A stretch of DNA of 9,675 bases from an uncultured Clostridia bacterium (GCA_947652805.1 CANTEM010000033.1:1-9675), one strand, 5' to 3'. Shown: positions 1 through 7,015, counted from the stretch's first letter. The notes: generated from the letters alone by a model not told the origin. Numbers and translations: made by a program.

Positions 1-1
1 A

Positions 2-115
2 GGTCAGGCTCCCGGCGGACACAATGTAATCAGCGGTCTGTTTGACGGAATAAATGTGGAAGAAGCTTTAAAATTTTATCAAAAAAATAACTTGTCAAGA
101 ATTGCGGAGTTATAA
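2..115 (+). CDS. 3' end of a partial gene with a PPi-phosphofructokinase signature, possibly disrupted
   Basis: The open frame enters from the left edge and ends at TAA 113-115. Its first visible residues read GQAPGGHNVISGLFDGI, which matches the glycine-rich diphosphate-binding motif of pyrophosphate-dependent 6-phosphofructokinase (fructose-6-phosphate plus PPi to fructose-1,6-bisphosphate, glycolysis, cytosol). In that family the motif lies near the start of the catalytic domain, with several hundred residues after it. Here only about 20 more residues follow, ending FYQKNNLSRIAEL, and I do not recognise this tail. Base composition changes at about position 50, from GC-rich in the motif to strongly AT-rich in the tail. 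Either the gene was truncated or rearranged, or an unrelated C-terminus was joined to the motif. Only about 37 codons are visible, so the function of the whole gene is uncertain. Confidence 0.5.
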   Translation, partial: GQAPGGHNVISGLFDGINVEEALKFYQKNNLSRIAEL

Positions 116-168
116 AGCAATATGCTGCGTATAGCGAATCTGTTTTTGGCTTAGAAACACTAAAACAA

Positions 169-196
169 AAAAGAGGGGGAATATTCCCCCTCTTTT
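169..196. terminator. Bidirectional intrinsic terminator between converging genes
   Basis: This is a perfect 28-base palindrome with an A-rich left edge, a five-G/five-C core (175-179 with 186-190) and a T-rich right edge. The centre is AATATT, so the RNA hairpin has a small AT loop. Read on the plus strand, the stem is followed by TCTTTT. Read on the minus strand it is followed by a longer T-run, since positions 162-172 are almost all A. It lies 18 bases past the gdhA stop and about 50 bases past the stop of the upstream plus-strand frame, so it suits both converging transcripts. Confidence 0.88.
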
Positions 197-214
197 CCAT
201 AGCTATTATATCAA

Positions 215-1561
215 TCAAACAATGCCCTGTGCCATCATTGCGTCAGCTACCTTCAGGAAGCCTGCAATGTTTGCACCTGCAACCAGATTGTCCTTCATAT
301 CAAACCGTTCAGCAGCCTCTGCACAGTTCTTGTAAATGTTCACCATGATGTTCTGCAATTTTGCGTCCACTTCTTCAAAGCTCCAGCTATACCGTGCGGA
401 GTTCTGGCACATTTCCAATGCGGATGTAGCTACGCCGCCGGCGTTTGCAGCCTTAGCAGGACCGAAGAACACGCCTGCCTTCTGGAATGCTGCGATTGCT
501 TCCGGTGTGGAAGGCATGTTCGCACCCTCAGCAACAGCAAATACACCGTTCTTGATCAGTGCGTTTGCAGCGTCCTCGTCCAACTCGTTCTGGGTTGCAC
601 AGGGCAGTGCGATATCGCAGGGGATTGTCCAGATTCCGCTGCATCCCTCTGTATAAGTAGCGCCGCGGTGAATTTCTGCATATTCAGAAATACGTCCGCG
701 CTTTACTTCCTTGATTTCCTTTACAGTTGCAAGATCAATACCTCTGGGATCGTAAATATATCCGCTAGAGTCGGAAAGTGCAACCACCTTTGCGCCAAGC
801 TGAGTAGCTTTTTCCGTAGCATATATTGCAACATTACCGGAACCGGAGATTACAACAGTCTGTCCCTTGAAGCTCTTGCCCTTTGCACGAAGCATTTCCT
901 CTGTGAAGTAGCACAGACCGTAGCCGGTTGCTTCTGTTCTTGCAAGAGAACCGCCGTAGGTAAGACCCTTACCGGTGAGCACGCCTACAAACTCATTGCG
1001 CAGGCGCTTATACTGACCGTACATGAAACCGATTTCTCTGCCGCCTACGCCAATATCGCCGGCAGGAACGTCTGTGTCTGCGCCGATGTGCTTGGAAAGC
1101 TCCGTCATAAAGCTCTGGCAGAACCGCATAATTTCCATATCGGACTTGCCTTTGGGATCAAAGTCACTGCCACCCTTGCCGCCGCCGATGGGCAGACCAG
1201 TCAGGCTGTTTTTGAAAATCTGTTCAAATCCAAGGAACTTGATAATGCCTTCATAAACAGACGGATGGAAACGAAGTCCTCCCTTGTAAGGACCGATTGC
1301 AGAGTTGAACTGTACGCGGAATCCTCTGTTCACCTGCACCTTGCCGCTGTCGTCCACCCACGGCACACGGAACTTGATAACCCGCTCCGGTTCAACGATA
1401 GATTCAAAAATGCCCCGCTCAATATATTCAGGATGGGCGGCAGCCACCGGCTCCAGAGATTCCAGCACTTCACGCACTGCCTGATGAAATTCCGGCTCGC
1501 CCGGGTTGCGCTTTACTACCCGATCCATTAAATCTGCAAAATATTGATTTTGAAAAGCCAT
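215..1561 (-). CDS. gdhA: NADP-type glutamate dehydrogenase
   Basis: This cytosolic hexameric enzyme interconverts 2-oxoglutarate plus ammonia and glutamate; the NADP form usually works in ammonia assimilation. The protein has 448 residues, close to E. coli GdhA (447). Visible motifs are PYKGGLRFHP (K93), FKNSL (K117), PIGGGKGGSDFDPKG (catalytic K129), VPAGDIGVGGREIG (catalytic D169) and the Rossmann loop ISGSGNVA (238-245). Cofactor choice is inferred: the NAD-linked Clostridium symbiosum enzyme, as I recall it, has GFGN and SGPDG at two positions, while this one has GSGN (S241) and SDSSG (S265, S266) as in NADP enzymes. The ATG at 1559-1561 follows an AAAGAGGG ribosome site (complement of 1571-1578) with nine bases between. 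A consensus-like promoter lies upstream and a hairpin terminator downstream, so it is probably monocistronic. Confidence 0.97.
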   Translation of the reverse strand: MAFQNQYFADLMDRVVKRNPGEPEFHQAVREVLESLEPVAAAHPEYIERGIFESIVEPERVIKFRVPWVDDSGKVQVNRGFRVQFNSAIGPYKGGLRFHPSVYEGIIKFLGFEQIFKNSLTGLPIGGGKGGSDFDPKGKSDMEIMRFCQSFMTELSKHIGADTDVPAGDIGVGGREIGFMYGQYKRLRNEFVGVLTGKGLTYGGSLARTEATGYGLCYFTEEMLRAKGKSFKGQTVVISGSGNVAIYATEKATQLGAKVVALSDSSGYIYDPRGIDLATVKEIKEVKRGRISEYAEIHRGATYTEGCSGIWTIPCDIALPCATQNELDEDAANALIKNGVFAVAEGANMPSTPEAIAAFQKAGVFFGPAKAANAGGVATSALEMCQNSARYSWSFEEVDAKLQNIMVNIYKNCAEAAERFDMKDNLVAGANIAGFLKVADAMMAQGIV

Positions 1562-1602
1562 ACTATGTTTCCCTCTTTCTGTTTATTCAAGTTTGCTTTT
1601 TT

Positions 1603-1631
1603 ATTTTACACGCTTTTTGCAAGTTTGTCAA
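1603..1631 (-). promoter_or_regulatory. Sigma-A promoter of gdhA
   Basis: On the minus strand there is a perfect -35 box TTGACA (complement of 1626-1631), a 17-base spacer and a -10 box TAAAAT (complement of 1603-1608, five of six matches to TATAAT). Transcription would begin near 1596, giving a 5' leader of roughly 35 bases before the gdhA ATG. That leader is too short for a riboswitch. I see no clear operator dyad. Confidence 0.85.
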
Positions 1632-1698
1632 TACAAAATTGCAAATTTTACAAAAAATGCAGTTTGCTGTCAGAAAAGCTTCTCCCGAAAAGTATTCC

Positions 1699-1727
1699 TT
1701 GCAGTATCCTATGATTTATGATAAAAT
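1699..1727 (+). promoter_or_regulatory. Probable promoter of the DUF362-HAD unit
   Basis: An extended -10 element TGATAAAAT (TG at 1719-1720, TAAAAT at 1722-1727) lies 17 bases downstream of a weak -35 candidate TTGCAG (1699-1704, three of six matches). The extended TG motif commonly offsets a poor -35 box. Transcription would start near 1734, leaving about 34 bases before the ATG at 1768. It is divergent from the gdhA promoter, with about 70 bases between the two -35 boxes. Confidence 0.6.
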
Positions 1728-1753
1728 AGTTTTATTGTTTTCTTTATATATGA

Positions 1754-1759
1754 AAGGAG
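1754..1759 (+). promoter_or_regulatory. Ribosome binding site that fixes the DUF362 start
   Basis: AAGGAG at 1754-1759 sits eight bases before the ATG at 1768. The same frame stays open upstream to an ATG at 1639, but that start has no ribosome site, would add 43 residues with no family resemblance, and would lie upstream of the predicted promoter. Confidence 0.85.
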
Positions 1760-1767
1760 CCGATTCA

Positions 1768-2853
1768 ATGTCTGAAGTTTATTTTTCACCCATGGCGTTT
1801 TCCAGATATGAAGCATCCGAGACGCTTCCCGAAAAATTCTCCCGCATGCTCGCTGCCTGCGGACTGGGAAAAGCCGTGCAGGGCAAAAAAGTCGCTATAA
1901 AAATGCATGTAGGAAGCGGTGTTTCCTATTCCACCATTCCCCCGGTTTTCGTGCGCAAGCTGGTACAGTTTGTGCAGGAAAACGGCGGCGAATGCTTCAT
2001 CACCGACCACTATGTTGCCCGCCGCAATCCCCATGAGCGGGGCTACTCCGAAGCCGGGCTTGGCTGCCCCGTACTGGACGACTGCGCTTATTTCGGAAAA
2101 TATTTTTATACAATTGAAGCAAACTATAAAAAACTGCGCCACGTAGACGTTGCCGGTTTGATTTACGATGCGGATTTCATGATTGACTTTTCTCACGTAA
2201 AAGGGCACGGCGCATGCGGATACGGCGGCGCATGCAAGAATATCGCCATGGGATGCGTAACAGACCGCACCCGGCATGAGCTGCATTCTCTGGAAGGGGG
2301 ACTTTTGTGGGATGCGGATAAATGCGTGCATTGTAACAAATGTCTGGACGCATGCAACCACTTTGCAAATCATTTCGGCGGGGACGGAGCGTATCACGTA
2401 AACTACCACAACTGCACCCTGTGCCAGCACTGTGTAAAAGTCTGCCCCACCGATGCGATCACCCTGGATTCCCATGACTATACAGACTTCCAGACAGGCA
2501 TGGCGCTGTGCACGAAAGCCGTCTGCGACACCTTTGCACCGAAAAGTATTTTCTATATCAATGTGCTCACACAGATCACCGCCCTGTGCGACTGCTGGGG
2601 CATGACCACACCCGCCCTTGTTCCGGATATCGGCATTATGTCCAGCTGGGATATGGTCTCTGTTGAACAGGCGTCTGTAGACGCAGTCAAGCTGGAAAAT
2701 CTCATCCCCGAGGGAATTCCCCAGGGGATGGAGCTGAAGCAGGAAGGACATCTATTCTACCGGCTCCACGGAAAGGATCCCTATGTGCAGATTGAAAAGC
2801 TGGAAGAAGTCGGACTTGGCACAAAGGATTATACATTAACAATTATAAAATAA
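1768..2853 (+). CDS. DUF362 family protein with inserted 2[4Fe-4S] ferredoxin domain
   Basis: The protein has 361 residues from the ATG at 1768. DUF362 hallmarks are VAIKMHVGS (42-50), ITDHYVARRN (78-87), HVKGHGACGYGGACKNIAMGC (143-163) and CDCWG (274-278) followed by VPDIGIMSSWD. Between them is a bacterial ferredoxin module with C186, C189, C192, C196 and C216, C219, C222, C226, the last followed by proline, which predicts two [4Fe-4S] clusters. There is no signal peptide or membrane segment, so it should be cytosolic. The DUF362 domain has no generally assigned reaction; an electron-transfer or redox role is inferred from the clusters alone. C150 and C156 fall where I would expect non-cysteine residues in relatives. 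The gene ends 23 bases before the HAD gene and is probably cotranscribed with it. Confidence 0.88.
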   Translation: MSEVYFSPMAFSRYEASETLPEKFSRMLAACGLGKAVQGKKVAIKMHVGSGVSYSTIPPVFVRKLVQFVQENGGECFITDHYVARRNPHERGYSEAGLGCPVLDDCAYFGKYFYTIEANYKKLRHVDVAGLIYDADFMIDFSHVKGHGACGYGGACKNIAMGCVTDRTRHELHSLEGGLLWDADKCVHCNKCLDACNHFANHFGGDGAYHVNYHNCTLCQHCVKVCPTDAITLDSHDYTDFQTGMALCTKAVCDTFAPKSIFYINVLTQITALCDCWGMTTPALVPDIGIMSSWDMVSVEQASVDAVKLENLIPEGIPQGMELKQEGHLFYRLHGKDPYVQIEKLEEVGLGTKDYTLTIIK

Positions 2854-2876
2854 AAAAATATCACCAAGAGGCGCAT

Positions 2877-3632
2877 ATGACGAGCAATCTGGAAATACTA
2901 TATACAAAGCGGATCAATACGATCTTTTTTGATTTGGATGCAACCCTGGTTCCCTGTGTACAGGCTGAACTGACAGACGCATACTTCGGCGACCTGCATA
3001 AATTTGCCGTAGGAAAGCTGGGCAGCGAGGCGGCGCAGCGGTTTGACAAGGCGGCCATGAAAGGCTTTCGCGCGATGAAACAAAATGATGGCAGCATGTC
3101 GAATATGCAATTGTTTCGCAACGTGTTTTATCAGCAGTGGCCGGAGTTTCCTTTGGATGTGGTAGCCTTTTATCAGGAATTCTATAACGGTTCCTTTGAA
3201 GCGGTTAGACGGGTCGTTCACGCCCGCGGCAGTGAAAAAAGTCTTCTGCAAAGTCTGCGCCAAAAGGGATACAAGCTTGTGTGCGCCACGAATCCGGTGT
3301 TTCCCCTGTCTGCCAATAGTCGGCGTATGTCCTGGGCAGGACTCCAGCCCGAGGACTTTGACTATATCACCAACTTTGACAACTGCAGCTACTGCAAGCC
3401 ATCCCCCGATTATTTCAGGGAAGCGGCAGCAGCAGTAGGCGCGTCACCCCAGCTTTGTCTGATGGTGGGCAACGATACCGTGGATGATATGGGCGCTCTG
3501 GACGCAGGAATGCAGGTGATTCTGATTACAGACTATCTGCATGTGCGGGGTGAGCGGTCGCTGGATCAGGCTGGAGCGATGGACTATGCATCCTTTTTGC
3601 AGTTTGCGCAGATGCTGCCGGCGGTGGATTGA
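2877..3632 (+). CDS. HAD superfamily hydrolase (phosphatase-like)
   Basis: This 251-residue protein carries all four haloacid dehalogenase motifs: FFDLDATLV (nucleophile D19, acid/base D21), CATN (T138), YCKPSP (K174) and VGNDTVDD (D200, D204, Mg2+ ligands). Residues of about 25-115 between motifs I and II form a helical C1-type cap, which points to subfamily I and a small phosphorylated substrate. Motif I has alanine where glycine is usual (DLDAT rather than DxDGT), a mild change that leaves both aspartates. The ATG at 2877 follows AAGAGG (2866-2871) with a five-base gap, and the 23-base distance from the DUF362 stop suggests one transcript. A terminator follows at 3652. The substrate cannot be read from sequence; phosphoglycolate- or nucleotide-phosphatase-like activity is only a family-level guess. 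Confidence 0.9.
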   Translation: MTSNLEILYTKRINTIFFDLDATLVPCVQAELTDAYFGDLHKFAVGKLGSEAAQRFDKAAMKGFRAMKQNDGSMSNMQLFRNVFYQQWPEFPLDVVAFYQEFYNGSFEAVRRVVHARGSEKSLLQSLRQKGYKLVCATNPVFPLSANSRRMSWAGLQPEDFDYITNFDNCSYCKPSPDYFREAAAAVGASPQLCLMVGNDTVDDMGALDAGMQVILITDYLHVRGERSLDQAGAMDYASFLQFAQMLPAVD

Positions 3633-3651
3633 CAAAAATCAAAAAAATCAG

Positions 3652-3682
3652 AAAAAGATCCGAAAGGGTCTTTTTCTTTTTT
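3652..3682 (+). terminator. Intrinsic terminator after the HAD gene
   Basis: The left stem AAAAAGATCC (3652-3661) pairs with GGGTCTTTTT (3666-3675) through one G-T wobble and a GAAA tetraloop. A further T-run (CTTTTTT) follows. It begins 19 bases after the HAD stop and closes the DUF362-HAD unit. Confidence 0.88.
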
Positions 3683-3705
3683 ATATGAAAATGCACCGCA
3701 CATTT

Positions 3706-3870
3706 TTTATAAGCCTCCCTTGTGTAAAGGGAGGTTGCTTGCCGCCAGGCAAGACGGAGGGATTGTTTGCAGGGATTGTCGATATGTAGATTATCTAAAA
3801 CGATAGTTTTACAATCCCTCAGTCACAGCTTTGCTGTGACAGCTCCCTTTGCTGGGGGGAGCCTTATAAA
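3706..3870. repeat. MITE-like palindromic repeat element with four internal hairpins
   Basis: Two arms, about 3706-3766 and 3811-3870, are imperfect inverted copies of each other. The outer ends are TTTATAAG (3706-3713) and CTTATAAA (3863-3870); the inner ends are GAGGGATTGT (3757-3766) and ACAATCCCTC (3811-3820). Each arm folds locally: 3714-3721 with 3727-3734, 3738-3743 with 3748-3753, GTCACAGC (3822-3829) with GCTGTGAC (3833-3840), and GCTCCC (3842-3847) with GGGAGC (3857-3862). The central 44 bases are AT-rich and include a second GGGATTGT at 3772-3779 and a hairpin TAAAAC/GTTTTA (3796-3811). There is no credible coding capacity. The pattern resembles non-autonomous repeats I recall from gut clostridial genomes. 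A TA at both edges could be a target duplication, but this is not proven. Confidence 0.75.
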
Positions 3871-3912
3871 GTATGTACACATTTCATCAACCACAGCAGA
3901 ACGGAGGCACCA
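3871..3912 (+). promoter_or_regulatory. Leader before glgB, with ribosome binding site
   Basis: GGAGG at 3903-3907 lies five bases upstream of the glgB ATG at 3913. I find no convincing promoter between the HAD terminator and glgB. TATAAA at 3865-3870, in the right end of the repeat, resembles a -10 box but has no -35 partner at suitable spacing. A second weak candidate lies in the repeat centre (TTGCAG 3767-3772, GATTAT 3789-3794). The operon promoter may therefore lie inside the repeat element. Confidence 0.45.
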
Positions 3913-5823
3913 ATGAAACAGGACAATCAAGCATTGTATTTATTCCATGAGGGGACCAATTACCGCACCTTTGAATATCTGGGCGCACACCGCACCGGGG
4001 ACAAATACACCTTTCGCCTGTGGGCGCCGGGAGCAGATGCAGTATTTGTTGTGGGCGCATTCAATAACTGGGAAGAAACCGATCCTATGACGCGGATCGA
4101 CCCGGCGGGAGTCTGGGAGGGACAAATTTCCGAGATCCGTTTCGGGGACGGTTACGGTTACAAATACAAACTGCATACCAAAAAGGGAGACTTATACAAA
4201 GCCGACCCTTATGCTTTTTATGCAGAGCTTCAGCCCAACACCGCCTCCCGCTTCTGGGATCTGAACGGATTTGCCTGGCATGACCAGATCTGGATGCGTT
4301 CCCGCAGACATAAATATACAAGAGAAGCCTGCCGCAGGCAGCCTATGAACATTTACGAGCTCCACGCCGCCTCCTGGATGCGCCGCAGTGACGGCACCTA
4401 TTTGTCCTATAGAGAACTTGCAGAGGAGCTTGCGCCTTATGTTCTGCAAATGGGATACACCCATGTGGAGCTGATGCCCATAATGGAGTATCCCTTTGAC
4501 GGCTCCTGGGGTTATCAGCTGACAGGATATTTTGCCCCTACCTCCCGGTTCGGCACACCCCAGGATTTCATGGCGTTTGTAGATCATATGCACAGCGCCG
4601 GAATCGGCGTGCTTCTGGACTGGGTGCCTGCACATTTTCCGAAAGATGAAGCAGGCCTTTTTGAACTGGACGGCGGTCCCCTGTACGAATATCAGGGAAA
4701 GGACCGGATGGAGCAGGCCGACTGGGGTACCCGGTGCTTTGACGTAGGCAGACCGGAAGTGCAGTCCTTTCTGATTTCCAATGCAGTATTTTGGGCGTCC
4801 AAATATCATATAGACGGACTACGGGTTGACGCGGTCGCCTCCATGCTGTATCTGGACTATGGAAAAAAAGACGGAGAATGGGTGCCCAACGTTCACGGAG
4901 ACAACCGGAATCTGGAGGCAATCGCCTTCTTCCAGAAACTCAACTCCATTATGACCACCTATTATCCTGATGTACTGGTGATTGCGGAAGAATCCACCGC
5001 ATGGCCGGATATCACCACCTTTGACCGGGGAGGATTGGGATTTTCCCTGAAATGGAACATGGGCTGGATGAACGACACACTCAGCTATGCTATGACCGAT
5101 CCCCTTTTTCGCAAGCACAACCATAACAAAGTCACTTTTCCTATGATGTATGCCTATGCGGAAGGCTTTGTCCTGCCCATTTCCCATGATGAAGTGGTGC
5201 ACGGAAAAAAATCCTTTTTAGATAAGATGCCGGGAACCTATGAAGAAAAGTTCGCCCAGGCGCGTCTGTTTATGGCATATATGATGACGCAGCCGGGAAA
5301 AAAGCTCACCTTTATGGGCAGTGAAATCGGTCAGTTTAAAGAATGGAACTACAGCGAGCAAATTGAATGGTTTTTATTAGATTATGAAATGCATGCTATG
5401 CTTCAGCTATACTGCGCACGGCTGAACCATATTTATCTGGAGACCCCCGCCCTGTGGGAGCAGGATGACAGTTGGAAGGGCTTTGCCTGGATCGACGCAG
5501 ACAACCGAGACATGAGCGTTCTCTCCTATCGGCGGATCGATAAAAGCGGACGGGAAATCATCGTCATTCTGAATTTCACCCCGGTAGAACGTCCCGGCTT
5601 TACAGTCGGTGTGCCGGAGCCGGGAGAATATGTAGAATTTTTTGCTTCCGACAGTGCCTGCTACGGAGGCAGCGGGAAGGAAAACGGGATTCTGGAAACG
5701 GCAGAAGGCACATGGGGAGCGTTCGGACAGTATCTCACATGTAATTTGCCTGCATACGGAGCATGTTTTCTGCGCAAACACCAGCCACCTACCGAAACCC
5801 AAAGAATAAAGAAAGGCGTCTAA
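3913..5823 (+). CDS. glgB: 1,4-alpha-glucan branching enzyme
   Basis: This cytosolic GH13 enzyme cuts alpha-1,4-glucan chains and rejoins them as alpha-1,6 branches in glycogen. The protein has 636 residues, the shorter Bacillus-like form; E. coli GlgB (728) has an extra N-terminal module. A CBM48-like domain comes first (about 20-115: FRLWAPGADAVFVVGAFNNW, then YKYKL). The catalytic barrel follows with DWVPAHF (236-242), GLRVDAVAS (nucleophile D306), VIAEEST (acid/base E359) and LPISHDEVVHGKKS (D426). MEYPFDGSWGYQ (191-202) and MGSEIGQFKEWN (468-479) are also typical of branching enzymes, and a C-terminal beta domain ends the protein. It is the first gene of the glycogen operon. Its TAA is followed directly by an in-frame TAG, and the glgC ATG comes four bases after the TAA. 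Confidence 0.97.
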   Translation: MKQDNQALYLFHEGTNYRTFEYLGAHRTGDKYTFRLWAPGADAVFVVGAFNNWEETDPMTRIDPAGVWEGQISEIRFGDGYGYKYKLHTKKGDLYKADPYAFYAELQPNTASRFWDLNGFAWHDQIWMRSRRHKYTREACRRQPMNIYELHAASWMRRSDGTYLSYRELAEELAPYVLQMGYTHVELMPIMEYPFDGSWGYQLTGYFAPTSRFGTPQDFMAFVDHMHSAGIGVLLDWVPAHFPKDEAGLFELDGGPLYEYQGKDRMEQADWGTRCFDVGRPEVQSFLISNAVFWASKYHIDGLRVDAVASMLYLDYGKKDGEWVPNVHGDNRNLEAIAFFQKLNSIMTTYYPDVLVIAEESTAWPDITTFDRGGLGFSLKWNMGWMNDTLSYAMTDPLFRKHNHNKVTFPMMYAYAEGFVLPISHDEVVHGKKSFLDKMPGTYEEKFAQARLFMAYMMTQPGKKLTFMGSEIGQFKEWNYSEQIEWFLLDYEMHAMLQLYCARLNHIYLETPALWEQDDSWKGFAWIDADNRDMSVLSYRRIDKSGREIIVILNFTPVERPGFTVGVPEPGEYVEFFASDSACYGGSGKENGILETAEGTWGAFGQYLTCNLPAYGACFLRKHQPPTETQRIKKGV

Positions 5824-5827
5824 TAGT

Positions 5828-7015
5828 ATGTTTAAGAAAAAAGAGTGCGTTGCCATGCTGCTGGCGGGCGGTCAGGGCAGCCGGCTGTATGCACTGACCC
5901 AACAGGTCGCCAAGCCCGCCGTTCCCTTTGGAGGAAAATACCGGATCATTGATTTTCCCCTGTCAAACTGCACCAACTCCGGCATTGATACCGTAGGGGT
6001 GCTCACCCAATATCAGCCCCTTGTTTTAAATGATTATATTGGCAACGGGCTTCCCTGGGATCTGGACCGCGCCTACGGCGGCGTAAAAATCCTGCCCCCC
6101 TATCAGGGACAGCATTCTCGCGACTGGTACAAGGGAACCGCCCACGCTATTTACCAGAATATGCGTTTTATCGATCAGTTCGATCCGGAGTATGTTCTGA
6201 TCCTGTCGGGAGACCATATTTATAAAATGGATTATTCCAAAAGGCTTCGGTTTCATAAAAACAGAGGCGCAGACTGTACCATCGCCGTCATTGACGTTCC
6301 TATAGAAGAAGCAAGCCGATTTGGCATTATGACCATTGACTGGGAGCAGCGCATTACCAAATTTGCGGAAAAACCGGAGAAACCGGAATCCACCAAAGCT
6401 TCTATGGGAATCTATATATTCAACCGGAAAAAGTTGTACGAATATCTTACTAAAGATGCAAAGGATCCTGCTTCCGACAACGATTTTGGAAAAAATATCA
6501 TCCCCGCCATGCTGACAGCCGGAGAAAAAATGATGGCGTTTCAGTTTGACGGCTATTGGAAGGATGTAGGCACAATCACAAGCCTCTGGGAAGCCAATAT
6601 GGATCTGCTTGGACAGAGACCTGTTTTTTCCCTGGAGGATGACGCATGGCGGGTATTTACCCGGCATGATCCCCTTCCGCCCCAATTTATTGGCGACAGT
6701 GCAAAAATAAAAAATTCCATTATCACAGAAGGCTGTGAGATTTACGGCACCGTGGAAAATGCTGTTCTCTTTCCCAGCGTACGGGTCATGCCTGGTGCAG
6801 TTGTACGGGATACCGTCGTCATGGACGGCACGGTTATAGAAGAGGACGCATGGGTGGAATATTCCATTCTGGATTCCAATGTGCACCTCGGTGCAGGTGC
6901 CCATATAGGCGGAACACGGGACAGCGGAAACGGGCTGACTGTGATCGGAGAGGGTATTGCAATCGGCGATCAAAAAATGGTGGAGGCAGGCACAATGCTG
7001 CCGGATCTGCGATGA
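5828..7015 (+). CDS. glgC: Glucose-1-phosphate adenylyltransferase, catalytic subunit
   Basis: The enzyme makes ADP-glucose and PPi from glucose-1-phosphate and ATP, the committed step of bacterial glycogen synthesis. The 395 residues begin with a nucleotidyltransferase domain holding LLAGGQGSRL (11-20), AKPAVPFGGKYRIIDFPLSN (28-47, K29), LSGDHIYKMDY (126-136, catalytic D129), FAEKPEKP (K182), SMGIYIF (192-198) and GYWKDVGT (242-249). From about residue 290 a left-handed beta-helix of hexapeptide-like repeats follows, used for oligomerisation and allostery. All catalytic motifs are present, unlike in the neighbouring paralogue GlgD. The ATG lies four bases after the glgB stop, with GAAAGG at 5811-5816 as a somewhat distant ribosome site inside the end of glgB, so translational coupling is likely. 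Confidence 0.96.
   Translation: MFKKKECVAMLLAGGQGSRLYALTQQVAKPAVPFGGKYRIIDFPLSNCTNSGIDTVGVLTQYQPLVLNDYIGNGLPWDLDRAYGGVKILPPYQGQHSRDWYKGTAHAIYQNMRFIDQFDPEYVLILSGDHIYKMDYSKRLRFHKNRGADCTIAVIDVPIEEASRFGIMTIDWEQRITKFAEKPEKPESTKASMGIYIFNRKKLYEYLTKDAKDPASDNDFGKNIIPAMLTAGEKMMAFQFDGYWKDVGTITSLWEANMDLLGQRPVFSLEDDAWRVFTRHDPLPPQFIGDSAKIKNSIITEGCEIYGTVENAVLFPSVRVMPGAVVRDTVVMDGTVIEEDAWVEYSILDSNVHLGAGAHIGGTRDSGNGLTVIGEGIAIGDQKMVEAGTMLPDLR

Noticed and set aside
668..1531. Long plus-strand frame of 287 codons opposite gdhA
   Set aside because: It lies entirely antisense to a clearly identified gene, shows no family motif and has no suitable ribosome site. Codon bias of gdhA accounts for the lack of stops.
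1639..1767. 43-codon N-terminal extension of the DUF362 protein
   Set aside because: It has no ribosome site, lies upstream of the predicted transcription start and lacks family similarity. The ATG at 1768 has an ideal AAGGAG.
1562..1767. Riboswitch or T-box in the gdhA-DUF362 intergenic region
   Set aside because: Both predicted leaders are only about 35 bases long and no aptamer-like stem set is visible. The region is explained by two divergent promoters.
1786..2751. Minus-strand frame of 321 codons opposite the DUF362 gene
   Set aside because: It is antisense to a gene with full ferredoxin and DUF362 motifs. Its cysteine- and histidine-containing translation has no recognisable domain.
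3541..3789. 82-codon plus-strand frame running from the HAD gene into the repeat
   Set aside because: It starts inside the HAD gene in another frame, crosses the terminator and the repeat hairpins, and has no recognisable protein features.
3706..3870. CRISPR or tRNA-like structure
   Set aside because: The hairpins are arranged as one inverted pair, not as regularly spaced direct repeats, and there is no CCA end, anticodon arm or T-loop consensus.
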